DNA of 64,000 nucleotides from the NCBI RefSeq assembly GCF_011761235.1, contig NZ_JAAOYW010000001.1:682781-746780 (forward strand), written 5' to 3'. The position numbers and the translations under genes are program-made. Source of the stretch: Frigoribacterium faeni. Its GTDB lineage: Bacteria; Actinomycetota; Actinomycetes; Actinomycetales; Microbacteriaceae. Of the stretch, positions 1 through 9,418 are shown one piece after another (the first letter of the stretch is position 1; each line of letters starts with the position of its first letter). Below the pieces are notes generated by a model. The model saw nothing but the letters and a program-made list of their open reading frames with translations. It searched no databases and was not told the DNA's origin.

Positions 1-2793
1 CGAGGTGAGCGCGTCGGCGCCGAAGAAGAGAGGGGTGACGGCCGTGGCCACGACGATCAGCAGACCGGCGCCGAGCACCTTGCCCGCGTCGAGCGGGGCC
101 GCGGCGCCGAGCTCGAAGCGGCCGCCCGCGAGGTAGCGCGCCACGAAGGCCATGCCCGCGACGAGGCCGCCCGCGAAGCCGCCGCCGGGCAGGTTGTGGC
201 CGGCGAAGAGCAGGTAGATCGAGACGACCACGATCGCGTGGAACAGCAGGCGGACGACGACCTCGAGCAGGATCGAACGGTTCTGCGGCGCCAGCTTGCG
301 CCCGGCGAGCAGCCACGCACGGCGGTCGCCCTCGGCCTCGGCGCCGACGGCCGGGCCGGACACGGCGTCGGCACGGTCGGGCTGGGCGCCGCCCCCGTCG
401 GAGCCGGGCACGAGGGGCGCGGGCTCCAGGGCCGGGCGGACGCGGGCCAGGAAGCGCTGGGCCCGGGTGCGGCGCGCGGGACGGGGCAGCATGTCGGTGC
501 GCGAGGTGAGGAACACGAGGCTCGCGACACCGGTGGCGGCGGCGATCAGCACGCTGATCTCGCCCATGGTGTCCCAGCCGCGGATGTCGACCAGCGTCAC
601 GTTGACGACGTTCTTGCCGTGCCCGCCGACGACGGCGAGCTCGGGGAACGCCGTCGAGATGGTGGAGCCGGAGCGGGCCCCGAGCGCGACGACGGCGATG
701 GTGGCCATGACGCACGCGACGGAGACCGCGATGACGGCCCGCAGGGCGCGGTGCGAGCGCCCGTTGCGGTCGCCGAGGCGCGCTGGCAGGCGACGAAGCA
801 CGAGCACGAACGCGATGAGGGTGATGGTCTCGATCAGCGCCTGCGTGAGCGCCAGGTCGGGGGCGCCGTGCAGCGCGAACAGCGCCGCCATGCCGTAGCC
901 GGTCACGCCGACCAGCACGACCGCCTGGAACCGTTTGTTCGACCGCGCCGCGGCGACGGCGCCGACGATCATGAGGCCGCCGACGGCGAGCTGCGCCGGG
1001 TAGTCCCAGATGACGGCGGCGTCGGGCCAGCTGCGGTTGGACGACAGGGTGACGACGCTCGACACCACGAAGACGACCAGGATGGTGCCGAGGTAGAACG
1101 GCAGGGAGCCGCGCTGCGTCGTCGCGGTGGTGCGCGAGGCCGTCTTGTCGATGCCCGTCATGATGCGCACGTAGCCGTCGGAGGCGCGGGGCAGGAACGA
1201 GGCCGCCTTCTGCACGGCCGAGACCCGGTCGCGCTGCCAGAACATCACGGCGCCCAGCAGGAGCGACAGCGCCGTCAGGCCGAGCGCGGGCTCGAAGCCG
1301 TGCCAGAGGGCCAGGTGGTACGGGCCGTGCTCGCCCTCGACGTGGGGCAGGGTGTCGGCGTACCGCGCGAGGACGCCGTCGAGCGGCGACGCCGCGAAGC
1401 CGAGGCCGAGGCTCAGCACGGCGAGCACGGCCGGCGCGGCGAGGAAGTCGATGTGCTCGCGGACGAAGTCGACCGGGGCCACGTCGCGCTTGCGGGCGAA
1501 CGCCCCCCAGAGGAACCGCAGGCTGTAGGCGGTCGTGAGCACCGACCCGACGACGACGCCCGCCAGGGCGACGACGCCCCAGGCGCTGCCGTGCTCGGCG
1601 TCGGCGAGCAGGGCCGAGAGCACTGCCTCTTTCGCGACGAAGCCGAACGTCGGCGGCACCCCCGCCATCGAGGCGAGCGCGACGACGGTGATGACGACCA
1701 GCACGGGCGCCTGCCGCCCCAGGCCGCTGAGCTTGCGCAGGTCACGCGTGCCGGTGCGGTGGTCGACGACGCCGACGACGAGGAACAGGGTGGCCTTGAA
1801 CAGGGCGTGCGCGACGAGCAGGGCGAGGGCGGCGAGCCCGGCGTCGCGGGTGCCGTAGCCGGCGACGATCGTCAGGAAGCCCAGCTGGCTGACGGTGCCG
1901 TAGGCGAGCACGAGCTTGAGGTCGTGCTGGCGCAGCGCCCGGTAGCCGCCGAGCAGCATGGTGACGACGCCGACGGTGACGACGACCTCTTGCCAGCCGG
2001 GCGAGTCGTGGTAGCCGGGCGCGAAGCGCGCGACGAGGTAGATGCCCGCCTTGACCATCGCGGCGGCGTGCAGGTACGCGCTGACCGGGGTGGGGGCGGC
2101 CATGGCCGCGGGCAGCCAGAAGTGGAACGGCACGAGCGCCGACTTCGAGAGGGCGCCCACGAGGACGAGGATCACCGCGACGGTCACCGCCGTGCCCTGC
2201 GGCGGCGACGCGACCAGCGCCTCGATCGAGGAGGTGCCCCCCTGCACGCTGAGGACGACGAGCCCGACCAGCATGGCCAGCCCGCCCGCCGTGGTGACGA
2301 TCAGTGCCTGCAGGGCGGCGCCGCGGCTCGCCTGCTTGTTCGTGTAGTGGCCGATCAGCAGGTACGAGAAGACGCTGGTCGCCTCCCAGAAGACGAAGAG
2401 CACGAAGACGTCGTCGCTGGTGACGAGGCCGTACATGGCGCCGGCGAACGCGACGAGCACGGCGGCGAAGCGGGCGAGGCTCTTCTCGCCGGCCGCGAAG
2501 TACCGCGAGCAGTAGACGAGCACGAGGCCGCCCACGCCGGTGACGACGAGCGCGAGCACCCACGACAGCACGTCGAGGCGCAGGGTCAGGGTGATGCCGA
2601 GCTGCGGGATCCACGGCACCGACTCGACGAGCTGGCCCTGCGACAGCACCTGGGGGCCTTGGAGGGCGGTCATGACCATCGCCGCGAACGGCACCGCCGA
2701 CGCCCAGAGGAACAGCGACGGCCCGAGGCGACGGCCGAGTGCGGCGACGACGATCGAGGCGACCGCGAAGGCCGCGAGAGCAGCGATCATCAT
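1..2793 (-). CDS. mrpA: Mrp-type Na+/H+ antiporter subunit A with MrpB-like domain, partial
   Basis: Subunit A of a multi-subunit cation/proton antiporter in the cytoplasmic membrane, a complex related to the membrane arm of respiratory complex I that exports Na+ and supports salt and pH tolerance. The 931 visible codons are open through the left edge, so the C-terminus is missing. The N-terminal two thirds is a polytopic ND5-like domain with PTPVSAYLHAAAMVKAG at about residues 234-250, a likely functional Glu near 137 (FWEATS) and Lys near 217. A second, MrpB-like hydrophobic domain with GHNLPGGGFAGG lies near the visible end, as in fused MrpA/MrpB proteins. The start is the first of two adjacent ATGs, 5 bp after GGAGGT; a TAAACT hexamer at 2868-2873 could be its -10. 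The remaining mrp subunits should lie left of the window. Family assignment is firm. Confidence 0.93.
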   Translation of the reverse strand, partial: MMIAALAAFAVASIVVAALGRRLGPSLFLWASAVPFAAMVMTALQGPQVLSQGQLVESVPWIPQLGITLTLRLDVLSWVLALVVTGVGGLVLVYCSRYFAAGEKSLARFAAVLVAFAGAMYGLVTSDDVFVLFVFWEATSVFSYLLIGHYTNKQASRGAALQALIVTTAGGLAMLVGLVVLSVQGGTSSIEALVASPPQGTAVTVAVILVLVGALSKSALVPFHFWLPAAMAAPTPVSAYLHAAAMVKAGIYLVARFAPGYHDSPGWQEVVVTVGVVTMLLGGYRALRQHDLKLVLAYGTVSQLGFLTIVAGYGTRDAGLAALALLVAHALFKATLFLVVGVVDHRTGTRDLRKLSGLGRQAPVLVVITVVALASMAGVPPTFGFVAKEAVLSALLADAEHGSAWGVVALAGVVVGSVLTTAYSLRFLWGAFARKRDVAPVDFVREHIDFLAAPAVLAVLSLGLGFAASPLDGVLARYADTLPHVEGEHGPYHLALWHGFEPALGLTALSLLLGAVMFWQRDRVSAVQKAASFLPRASDGYVRIMTGIDKTASRTTATTQRGSLPFYLGTILVVFVVSSVVTLSSNRSWPDAAVIWDYPAQLAVGGLMIVGAVAAARSNKRFQAVVLVGVTGYGMAALFALHGAPDLALTQALIETITLIAFVLVLRRLPARLGDRNGRSHRALRAVIAVSVACVMATIAVVALGARSGSTISTAFPELAVVGGHGKNVVNVTLVDIRGWDTMGEISVLIAAATGVASLVFLTSRTDMLPRPARRTRAQRFLARVRPALEPAPLVPGSDGGGAQPDRADAVSGPAVGAEAEGDRRAWLLAGRKLAPQNRSILLEVVVRLLFHAIVVVSIYLLFAGHNLPGGGFAGGLVAGMAFVARYLAGGRFELGAAAPLDAGKVLGAGLLIVVATAVTPLFFGADALTS

Positions 2794-2933
2794 GGTGCAC
2801 CTCCGTCGGCTGGCGAGTTCGTCGGTCGTTCAGGCTGATCGGCGACGAGGAGTCGGGCGGAGAGGCCAGTTTACCTTGCGGTCACCTGAGAGGCCCGTGC
2901 GCCGGCCGGGCCGGTCGGGGGACGCATTCCCGC

Positions 2934-3746
2934 TCAGGCATGGCCGAGGTGCTCGCGCAGGTCGGCGAGGTCGCCGAGCAGCCGCCCGATCGCCGCCGGG
3001 TCGGCGACCCGGTGGTGCGCCGCGGTCTCTCCCGGCCCGACGCGGACGCCCACGTCGCCCTCGCCGAGCGAGCGCAGCGCGTCCTCATCGGTGACGTCGT
3101 CGCCCGCGAAGAGCACCGCCGTGGCGCCCACGGCCTCGCGCAGCCGTGCCACGCCGTCGTCCTTGCCGGTCGGGCGGACGGCGTACTCGCGCACGTTCTT
3201 GCCCTCGCGGGCGTGCACCCCCGGCTCGTCCGAGAGGCGGCGACGGACCGCCTCGCGCACCTCGGTCGTGGTCGCCTCGTCGGCGAGCCGCGTGTGCAGG
3301 GCGAGCCCGGCCGGCTTCTCCTCGACGAAGACGCCGTCGCGGCCGTCGGCCGCCGTGTGCAGGGCCTCGGAGATGACCGCCCGTCGGGCTAGCTCGTCGT
3401 CGGTGAGCGAGGTGACCTCGCCGCCGATGCGCACCTCGATGCCGTGCGAGCCCACGAGCAGCACCTCGTCGGGCATCTCGCTGATGCGGTCCAGCGACGC
3501 GAGGTCGCGCCCGGACACCAGGGCGACCGAGGTGCCCTCCATCGCCAGGAGGCGGCGGATCGCCTCCTTCGACTCCGGCAGCGGTCGGGCCGCCATCGGC
3601 TGGTCGACCTCGGGCGCCAGGGTGCCGTCGAAGTCGAGGGCGACGAGGAGGCGCGGGGTCGTGGCGAGACGGCCGAGCGCGTCCGAGAGGGCGCGGGCGT
3701 CGGCGTCGTCGCCGGGGGCGGTCGTCTGCGGGTCGGTCGTGGTCAC
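2934..3746 (-). CDS. otsB: Trehalose-6-phosphate phosphatase
   Basis: Removes phosphate from trehalose 6-phosphate to give trehalose, the second step of the OtsA-OtsB pathway, in the cytosol. The 270-residue product has the HAD-phosphatase motifs: DFDGTL at 38-43, SGR at 78-80, and GDDVTDED at 215-222 for magnesium. The GTG start overlaps the otsA stop codon (GTGA) and follows GAGGAGGAGG, so the two genes are translationally coupled. Length and motifs are normal for the family. Confidence 0.95.
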   Translation of the reverse strand: MTTTDPQTTAPGDDADARALSDALGRLATTPRLLVALDFDGTLAPEVDQPMAARPLPESKEAIRRLLAMEGTSVALVSGRDLASLDRISEMPDEVLLVGSHGIEVRIGGEVTSLTDDELARRAVISEALHTAADGRDGVFVEEKPAGLALHTRLADEATTTEVREAVRRRLSDEPGVHAREGKNVREYAVRPTGKDDGVARLREAVGATAVLFAGDDVTDEDALRSLGEGDVGVRVGPGETAAHHRVADPAAIGRLLGDLADLREHLGHA

Positions 3747-5242
3747 GATGCGTCCTCCTCCTCGTCGGGGGCCTGGATCTGCTGGCCGGGTCGTACGTTC
3801 TCGAGCGCCTGCAGGAACGACGCCGACCAGCTGGCCACGTCGTTCTCGAGCACCCGCCGGCGGAGGGCGCGCATCCGGGTGGTGCGGTCCCGGCGGGGCA
3901 TCTCGATGGCCCGCATGATCGTGTTCTTGAGCCCGCCGATGTCGTGCGGGTTGATGAGCAGCGCCGTCTTGAGCTCGTCGGCCGCGCCGGCGAACTCGCT
4001 GAGCACGAGCACGCCGTCGTTGTCGCGCCGCACGGCGACGTACTCTTTCGCGACGAGGTTCATCCCGTCGCGCAGCGCGGTCACGAGCATGATGTCGGCG
4101 GCGAGGTAGAGGGCCACCATCTCTTCTCGCGGGTAGCCGTGGTGGTGGTAGCTGATCGCCGTGTGGCTCATCGTCGCGTAGTCGCCGTTGATGCGCCCGA
4201 CGGTCAGCTCGATCTCGTCGCGGAGGGTCTTGTAGGTCTCGACCCGCTCGCGGCTGGGGCTCGCCACCTGCACGAGCGTGGCGTCCTCCACGCTGAGGCG
4301 GCCGTCGGCCAGCAGCTCGCCGAAGGCCTTCATGCGGTGGCGGATGCCCTTGGTGTAGTCGAGGCGGTCGACGCCGAGCATGACCGTCTTCGGGTTGCCG
4401 AGGCCGGCCCGGATCTCGGCCGCCCGAGCCTGGATGTCGGGCCTGGCCGCCAGCTCTTCGTAGCTGGCCGCGTCGATGGAGATCGGGAAGTGCTTGGCGA
4501 GGACACGGCGCACCTTCGCCCCGCGGCGCGAGACGTGCGACGCCCCGGTCGGCGCGTCGTCGTCGAGGGGGACCTCGACCCAGGGCCGCGTCGTCGAGTA
4601 GCCGAGCAGGTGGCGGACCGCCCGCGAGAAGTTCGAGGCGTCGTCGCCGCGCTGGAACCCGATGACGTCGGCGCCGAGCAGCCCCTCGAGGATCTGCCGG
4701 CGCCAGGGCAGCTGCGAGAAGATGCCGAGCGGCGGGAACGGGATGTGGTTGAAGAAGCCGATCGTGACGTCGGGGCGGGCCTCGCGGAGCATCTTCGGCA
4801 CGAGCTGCAGCTGGTAGTCCTGCACCCAGATGGTGCCGCCCGGCTCGGTGATCTCGGCCGCGCGGTCGGCGAAGCGCTGGTTGACCTGCACGTAGGCCTC
4901 CCACCACAGGCGGTGGTAGGTGGGCGCCGCGATGACGTCGTGGTAGAGCGGCCAGAGCGTGTCGTTGCTGAAGCCCTCGTAGTACCGCTGCACCTCCTCC
5001 GCGCTGAGCGGCACGGGCACGATGTGGATGCCCTCGTCGACGAAGGGCTCGAACTCGAGGTCGGGCTGCCCGGCCCAGCCGACCCACGCGCCGTCGTTGG
5101 CCTTCATGACCGGCTCGAGGGCGGTCACGAGGCCGCCGGGCGAGTGCTGCCACGAGGCCGAGCCGTCGTCGGCGACGACGCGGTCGACGGGCAGGCGGTT
5201 GGAGACGACGACGAATCCGTAGCGGTCAGCGGTGTCAGGCAT
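3743..5242 (-). CDS. otsA: Trehalose-6-phosphate synthase, GT20
   Basis: Transfers glucose from a nucleotide sugar to glucose 6-phosphate, making trehalose 6-phosphate for OtsB. The 499-residue protein shows the GT20 landmarks in order: SNRLPV near residue 14, the PGGL loop near 35, WVQDYQLQLVP, FFNHIPFPP and DRLDYTKGI. It is first in the otsA-otsB pair, giving a compatible solute and cell-wall glycolipid precursor. The upstream region carries an extended -10 (5289-5297) and a short GC hairpin in the predicted leader. The GGAG before ATG is rather far away (12 bp). Confidence 0.96.
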   Translation of the reverse strand: MPDTADRYGFVVVSNRLPVDRVVADDGSASWQHSPGGLVTALEPVMKANDGAWVGWAGQPDLEFEPFVDEGIHIVPVPLSAEEVQRYYEGFSNDTLWPLYHDVIAAPTYHRLWWEAYVQVNQRFADRAAEITEPGGTIWVQDYQLQLVPKMLREARPDVTIGFFNHIPFPPLGIFSQLPWRRQILEGLLGADVIGFQRGDDASNFSRAVRHLLGYSTTRPWVEVPLDDDAPTGASHVSRRGAKVRRVLAKHFPISIDAASYEELAARPDIQARAAEIRAGLGNPKTVMLGVDRLDYTKGIRHRMKAFGELLADGRLSVEDATLVQVASPSRERVETYKTLRDEIELTVGRINGDYATMSHTAISYHHHGYPREEMVALYLAADIMLVTALRDGMNLVAKEYVAVRRDNDGVLVLSEFAGAADELKTALLINPHDIGGLKNTIMRAIEMPRRDRTTRMRALRRRVLENDVASWSASFLQALENVRPGQQIQAPDEEEDAS

Positions 5243-5288
5243 GGCGGGTGATCAGCTCCGTTCGCCCCCGCGGAGACGGGGGACGCCC

Positions 5289-5297
5289 AGATTATCA
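5289..5297 (-). promoter_or_regulatory. Extended -10 element for otsA-otsB
   Basis: On the minus strand the sequence reads TGATAATCT, matching TGnTAnnnT. No convincing -35 is present 17 bp upstream, which is acceptable for an extended -10. It would place the transcript start about 40 bp before the otsA ATG. Confidence 0.45.
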
Positions 5298-5376
5298 GCG
5301 CGCCCGTCACGGCCCCGGCGGGAGCTGTCCCCCGGCCCGGGCCGGCCCGCGCCGCCCCGGGGGCACGGCCGCGACC

Positions 5377-6147
5377 TCAGGCCAGGTGCAGCACCCGGGC
5401 CGCCGCGTCGGCGAGCGCCGTGCCGTAGGCGCGCCCGTGCCCGGCGGCGTGCACGGCGAGGGGGTGCAGCTGGTGCAGGGGGACGCGGTCCTGCCAGCCG
5501 TCGCGCAGGGGCGAGCGCTGCTGGTAGCCGGCCAGCACCTCTTCGAGGAACGGGCAGCCGAACAGCTGCAGCATGGCGAGGTCGGTCTCGGGGTGTCCGC
5601 CGTGCGCCGCCGGGTCGATGAGCACGACGCCCTCGGGGCCGAAGAGCACGTTGCCGCTCCAGAGGTCGCCGTGCAGGCGGGCGGGCGGCCGGTCGTCGTC
5701 GAGCGCGCCGCCGGCGACGAGCTCGCAGGCCCGCTCGACGACCGCGAGCTCGGCGCCGGTCAGCGACCCGGCCTCGACGGCGAGGCGCGCGAAGGGCAGC
5801 ACCCGCTGGGCGGCGTAGAAGGCGCCCCAGCGGGGCTCGGGGGTGCACGCCTGGCGTCGACGGCCGATGAAGACGGGGCCGTGCCAGCCCGTGGGAGGCG
5901 CCCCGAACGCGTCCGCGCCGGTCGCGTGGGTCTCAGCGAGCGCCTCGCCGAACCGCCGCGCGGCACCGGGCGTGGGGCGTGTGCCGGGCACGGCCTCGAG
6001 GACGATGCGCCGCGGGCCGACTGACTCCACGCGCACGACGCGGGCACCGCCGCGAGGCGTCGCCTCGGCCAGCCAGGCGAGGCCGGCGGCCTCGGCCTCG
6101 AAGAACCCGTCGGGGGCGTCGGCGCGCTGCTTCACGTGCGGGGTCAC
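5377..6147 (-). CDS. Fructosamine kinase family protein
   Basis: Member of the fructosamine kinase/APH-fold family, which phosphorylates fructosamines and ribulosamines formed by protein glycation so that they break down; the precise substrate here is unknown. The 256-residue protein has the catalytic loop HGDLWSGN at 159-166 and the metal-binding Asp of LIDPAA near 178. The start is GTG with no Shine-Dalgarno; CATGCT sits 6 bp upstream, predicting a leaderless message. It is divergent from corA across only 17 bp, with overlapping -10 elements. A CCCCCGG/CCGGGGG stem at 5329-5363 lies just after the stop and may help terminate it. Confidence 0.85.
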   Translation of the reverse strand: MTPHVKQRADAPDGFFEAEAAGLAWLAEATPRGGARVVRVESVGPRRIVLEAVPGTRPTPGAARRFGEALAETHATGADAFGAPPTGWHGPVFIGRRRQACTPEPRWGAFYAAQRVLPFARLAVEAGSLTGAELAVVERACELVAGGALDDDRPPARLHGDLWSGNVLFGPEGVVLIDPAAHGGHPETDLAMLQLFGCPFLEEVLAGYQQRSPLRDGWQDRVPLHQLHPLAVHAAGHGRAYGTALADAAARVLHLA

Positions 6148-6152
6148 GTGGA

Positions 6153-6159
6153 TAGCATG
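6153..6159. promoter_or_regulatory. Overlapping divergent -10 elements (corA / fructosamine kinase)
   Basis: TAGCAT lies exactly 6 bp before the corA ATG, and on the other strand CATGCT lies exactly 6 bp before the GTG of the fructosamine-kinase gene. The two hexamers overlap by five bases in the palindromic core AGCATGC. Both transcripts would be leaderless, and simultaneous polymerase binding is sterically impossible. Confidence 0.55.
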
Positions 6160-6164
6160 CCCCC

Positions 6165-7163
6165 ATGAGCCAGGCCCCGACCGCCACCCGCACCCCGACG
6201 CAGACCCGGGCCTACCGCGAGGGACGGCTGGTGGCGCAGGGGTTCCCGCTCGCCGACGTCAGCGACCACCTCGCGTCCGACGGGTGCACCGTGTGGGTCG
6301 ACCTCACCGACCCGACCGACGCGGACCTCGCCGAGCTCGAGGACGAGCTGGGGCTGCACGAGCTCGCCGTCGAGGACGCCCTGCAGGACGGCCAGCGGCC
6401 GAAGGTCGACCGCTACGAGAACCACCTCTTCACGGCCCTCTACGACGTGTCGTTCGACGCCGCCTCGGGCGAGCTGACCACGAGCGAGGTCAAGGCGTTC
6501 CTCACGGCCAGGGCCCTCGTCACGGTCCACCACCCGGAGTTCGACGCCTCGCGTCTCGAGCGGGCCTTCGACCAGAGCCCCGACCTCGCGGCGCACGGGG
6601 CCTCGTTCCTGCTCTGGGCCGTGCTCGACGTCGTCGTCGACCGGCACTTCGCCGCCGTCGACGCCCTCGACGACGAGATCGAGGGCATCGCCGACGACCT
6701 CTTCGACCCGACGCCGCGGACCCTGGACGTGCAGAAGCGCTCCTTCGCGCTGCGGAAGAGCCTCGTGCGGCTGCGCCGGGTCGCCTCCCCCATGCGCGAG
6801 GTGCTCACGACGCTGCTGCGCCGCGACCTGCACGACCTCGACCCCGTGATGCAGCCGTACTTCCAGGACGTGCACGACCACGTGATCCGCGTGGCCGAGC
6901 AGAACGACTCGCTGCGCGACCTGGTGTCGACCGTCCTCGACACGAACCTCAACCTGCAGTCGAACCGGATGAACTCGATCATGAAGAAGGTGACGAGCTG
7001 GGCGGCCATCATCGCCGTGCCGACCGCCATCACCGGCTTCTACGGCCAGAACGTCCCCTACCCCGGCAACGGCACGGTCGGCGGGTTCGTCACGTCGTGC
7101 GTGCTCATCGTCGCGGTGGGCGGCGTGCTCTGGTGGCAGTTCCGCAAGCGGGACTGGCTGTAG
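6165..7163 (+). CDS. corA: CorA family Mg2+/Co2+ transporter
   Basis: Divalent-cation channel of the cytoplasmic membrane, a pentamer in the known family. The 332-residue protein has the usual acidic cytosolic N-terminal funnel, a long helix region, and two C-terminal membrane helices joined by the periplasmic loop containing FYGQNVPYPG. The pore signature is therefore YGQN rather than the textbook YGMN. It ends in a positively charged tail (RKRDWL). The start ATG has no Shine-Dalgarno but a TAGCAT 6 bp upstream. The stop codon overlaps a copy of the AGGAGGCGCGG motif that recurs in the window. Confidence 0.93.
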   Translation: MSQAPTATRTPTQTRAYREGRLVAQGFPLADVSDHLASDGCTVWVDLTDPTDADLAELEDELGLHELAVEDALQDGQRPKVDRYENHLFTALYDVSFDAASGELTTSEVKAFLTARALVTVHHPEFDASRLERAFDQSPDLAAHGASFLLWAVLDVVVDRHFAAVDALDDEIEGIADDLFDPTPRTLDVQKRSFALRKSLVRLRRVASPMREVLTTLLRRDLHDLDPVMQPYFQDVHDHVIRVAEQNDSLRDLVSTVLDTNLNLQSNRMNSIMKKVTSWAAIIAVPTAITGFYGQNVPYPGNGTVGGFVTSCVLIVAVGGVLWWQFRKRDWL

Positions 7164-7252
7164 GAGGCGCGGTGCGCGGCGGCCCGACGGCGTTCGCCGG
7201 CCGTTCGCGCGACGTTCACGCCCGACCGGCTCCCCCGGCGCCGGCCCGGTCG

Positions 7253-7258
7253 TAGCCT
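7253..7258 (+). promoter_or_regulatory. -10 hexamer TAGCCT, leaderless start
   Basis: TAGCCT is 6 bp before the GTG at 7265, with no ribosome-binding site between. Initiation would fall on the start codon itself. Confidence 0.5.
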
Positions 7259-7264
7259 GGCCGC

Positions 7265-8116
7265 GTGATCACGGTCGGAACGAGCACGTCCTGCGTCTTC
7301 CCCCTCCCCGTCGACGAGGCCTTCCGCCTCGCGCGGACGACCGGCTACGACGGCGTCGAGGTGATGGTGACCGCCGACCGGGCGAGCCGCGACGCCCGGC
7401 TGCTCCGCGCCTCCTCGGCTCGCTGGGGGCTGCCGGTGGTGTCGGTGCACGCGCCGGTGCTGCCGCTGGCCCACTTCGCCCTGGGCCGCGACCAGGGCGA
7501 GAAGCTGCGTCGCTCAGCGGAGCTCGCGGCCGACCTCGGCGCGCCGACCGTCGTCGTGCACCCGCCGTTCCGCTGGCAGGTGCGGCACGCCGCCCGGTTC
7601 CTCGACCTGGTGCGCGAGGTGTCCGTCCGCACGGGCGTCGAGGTCGCCGTCGAGAACATGTTCCCCTGGCGCGTCGGCCCGCTCGTCGCGGACGTCTACT
7701 CCCCCGGCCACGACCCCGTCGACCTCGACGTGGACGCCGCCGTGCTCGACTTCTCGCACGCCGCCGTCGCCGGGCGGGACGCCCTCGAACTGGCCCTCGC
7801 GCTCGGCCCGCGGCTGCGGCACGTGCACCTCTGCGACGGCGTCGTGTCGCCGAGGCCCGGCGGCCTGGTCGACCAGCACCTCGAGCCGGGCACGGGCGAC
7901 CAGCCCGTGCGCGAGGTGCTCGCCCACCTGGCGGGCTCGGGCTGGTCGGGCTCCGTCGTCGCCGAGGTGCGCGCTCCCGGGCGAGGGACGGACGAGGAGG
8001 CGCTGGCCGGCCTGCTGCGCCGCACCCTGTCCCACGCCCGTGCGGCCCTCGCCCCGGAGGGCGCGACCCCGTCCGGCGAGGGTGCGACGGCCCGCCTCCG
8101 GGCGCCCGGCCGCTAG
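7265..8116 (+). CDS. Sugar phosphate isomerase/epimerase family (AP endonuclease 2 TIM barrel)
   Basis: A 283-residue TIM-barrel protein of the xylose-isomerase-like/AP-endonuclease-2 superfamily. Metal ligands of the type expected are visible: His in SVHAPVLPL and VVHPP, Glu in VAVENMF, His in HVHLCD and Glu in VVAEVRAPG. The substrate cannot be named; members act on sugars, inositols or keto-acids. The start is GTG, chosen because TAGCCT stands 6 bp before it. The gene ends in a CTAG shared with the stop of the convergent transporter (4-bp overlap). The last 30 residues are low-complexity. Confidence 0.8.
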   Translation: MITVGTSTSCVFPLPVDEAFRLARTTGYDGVEVMVTADRASRDARLLRASSARWGLPVVSVHAPVLPLAHFALGRDQGEKLRRSAELAADLGAPTVVVHPPFRWQVRHAARFLDLVREVSVRTGVEVAVENMFPWRVGPLVADVYSPGHDPVDLDVDAAVLDFSHAAVAGRDALELALALGPRLRHVHLCDGVVSPRPGGLVDQHLEPGTGDQPVREVLAHLAGSGWSGSVVAEVRAPGRGTDEEALAGLLRRTLSHARAALAPEGATPSGEGATARLRAPGR

Positions 8117-9270
8117 GCCGCGACGAGCACCGTCGCGACGACGGCCAGGGGCACGGCGACGACGGCCACGCCGAGGCCGCCGAGCACGACCCGGCCCCAG
8201 CGCACCTCGACGCCCATCGACGTCAGCCGGCCGTGCCAGAGCAGCGTGGCGAGCGACGCCCAGGGCGCGACGAGGCAGCCGACGTTGACGCCGACCAGCA
8301 CGGCGACCAGCCGCAGCGGCGACCCGGCGACCGGCTCGAGGGCGAGGTAGGCCGGCAGGTTGTTCGCGACGTTGGCGGCGGCGGCGCTGCCGGCGGCGAG
8401 GCGCAGCAGGTCGGGCAGCCCGTCGCCCGAGCCGACGAGCACGGCGAGCGCGTCGGCCAGGCCCAGCGAGTGGGCCGCCTCGACCACGACGAACAGGCCG
8501 CTCGCGAACACGATCGTGCCCCACGGCACGAGACCGAGCCGCAGCGTCGACGGTCGGCGCACCGCGGTGGCGACGACGAGCACGAGGGCTGCGACGGCGG
8601 CGGGGATCCACACCTCGACGCCGCTGACGAGCGCCGGCACGAGCAGGGCGACGGCCGCCGCCGCCACGACGAAGAGCACCCGGTCGCCGGCCTCCTCGCG
8701 CGCCGGCGCCTCGAACCGACCGCTCAGCTCGCGGCGGTAGCGGAGCCCGACGGCGGCGACGGGCACGACGGCCGCGACGACGGCGGCCGGCGCGACGAGG
8801 GCGGCGAAGGAGGCGGGCGACGGCGACCCGAGGGCGTCCAGCGCCAGCAGGTTGGTGAGGTTCGAGACCGGCAGCAGCATCGAGCCGCAGTTGGCGAGCC
8901 ACACCGTGGTCAGCGCGAAGGGCATGGGCGGCAGCCCGACCCGGCGGGCGACGAGCACGACCACCGGCGTGAGGAGCACGGCCGTCGTGTCGAGCGAGAG
9001 GAACACGGTGCAGCCGAGCGCGAGCACCACCACGAAGGCCCAGAGCACGACGACGCGCCCCCGGGCCGCCCGCGCCGCGAACCCTGCCAGCCACGAGAAC
9101 AGGCCGGCCTCGGCCGCGAGCTCGGACACGACGGTCAGCGCGACGACGAAGCCGAGCACGGGCGCGACGCGCTCGACGAGGGCTCCGAGCTCGTCGAGGG
9201 TGAGCACCCCGGCCAGCAGGGCGACCGCCCCGACGACGAGCAACGCTGCTCCGAGCACGGCAGTGCGCAC
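8113..9270 (-). CDS. SLC13/ArsB-like anion transporter
   Basis: A 385-residue polytopic membrane protein of the ion-transporter superfamily (ArsB/NhaD/SLC13 fold). Two inverted-repeat-type signature segments are visible: SLDTTAVLLTPVV near residue 95 and NVANNLPAYLALEP near 310, each in a hydrophobic half of the protein. The family moves arsenite, dicarboxylates, sulfate or Na+/H+; nothing nearby (no arsenic genes) allows a choice. GTG start follows GGAGGAGACCTG. It converges on the upstream isomerase with overlapping stops. Confidence 0.75.
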   Translation of the reverse strand: MRTAVLGAALLVVGAVALLAGVLTLDELGALVERVAPVLGFVVALTVVSELAAEAGLFSWLAGFAARAARGRVVVLWAFVVVLALGCTVFLSLDTTAVLLTPVVVLVARRVGLPPMPFALTTVWLANCGSMLLPVSNLTNLLALDALGSPSPASFAALVAPAAVVAAVVPVAAVGLRYRRELSGRFEAPAREEAGDRVLFVVAAAAVALLVPALVSGVEVWIPAAVAALVLVVATAVRRPSTLRLGLVPWGTIVFASGLFVVVEAAHSLGLADALAVLVGSGDGLPDLLRLAAGSAAAANVANNLPAYLALEPVAGSPLRLVAVLVGVNVGCLVAPWASLATLLWHGRLTSMGVEVRWGRVVLGGLGVAVVAVPLAVVATVLVAA

Positions 9271-9418
9271 CAGGTCTCCTCCGGCCGACGAGCCCGGACC
9301 GGGCGAGCCGGGCAGCTCACCCTACGACCGCTCGGCCTGCACGGTCTGCACTCTCCCGTGCCGGTGCGCGGAGCGGCCTGGCGAGTACGGTGGAGCCACC
9401 GATCACCAGGAGAGAACC

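Noticed and set aside
196-2838. Long open frame on the plus strand opposite mrpA
   Set aside because: Composition is Arg/Asp/Gly/His-rich with no recognisable fold; it is the usual antisense open frame of GC-rich DNA. The minus strand encodes a clear MrpA.
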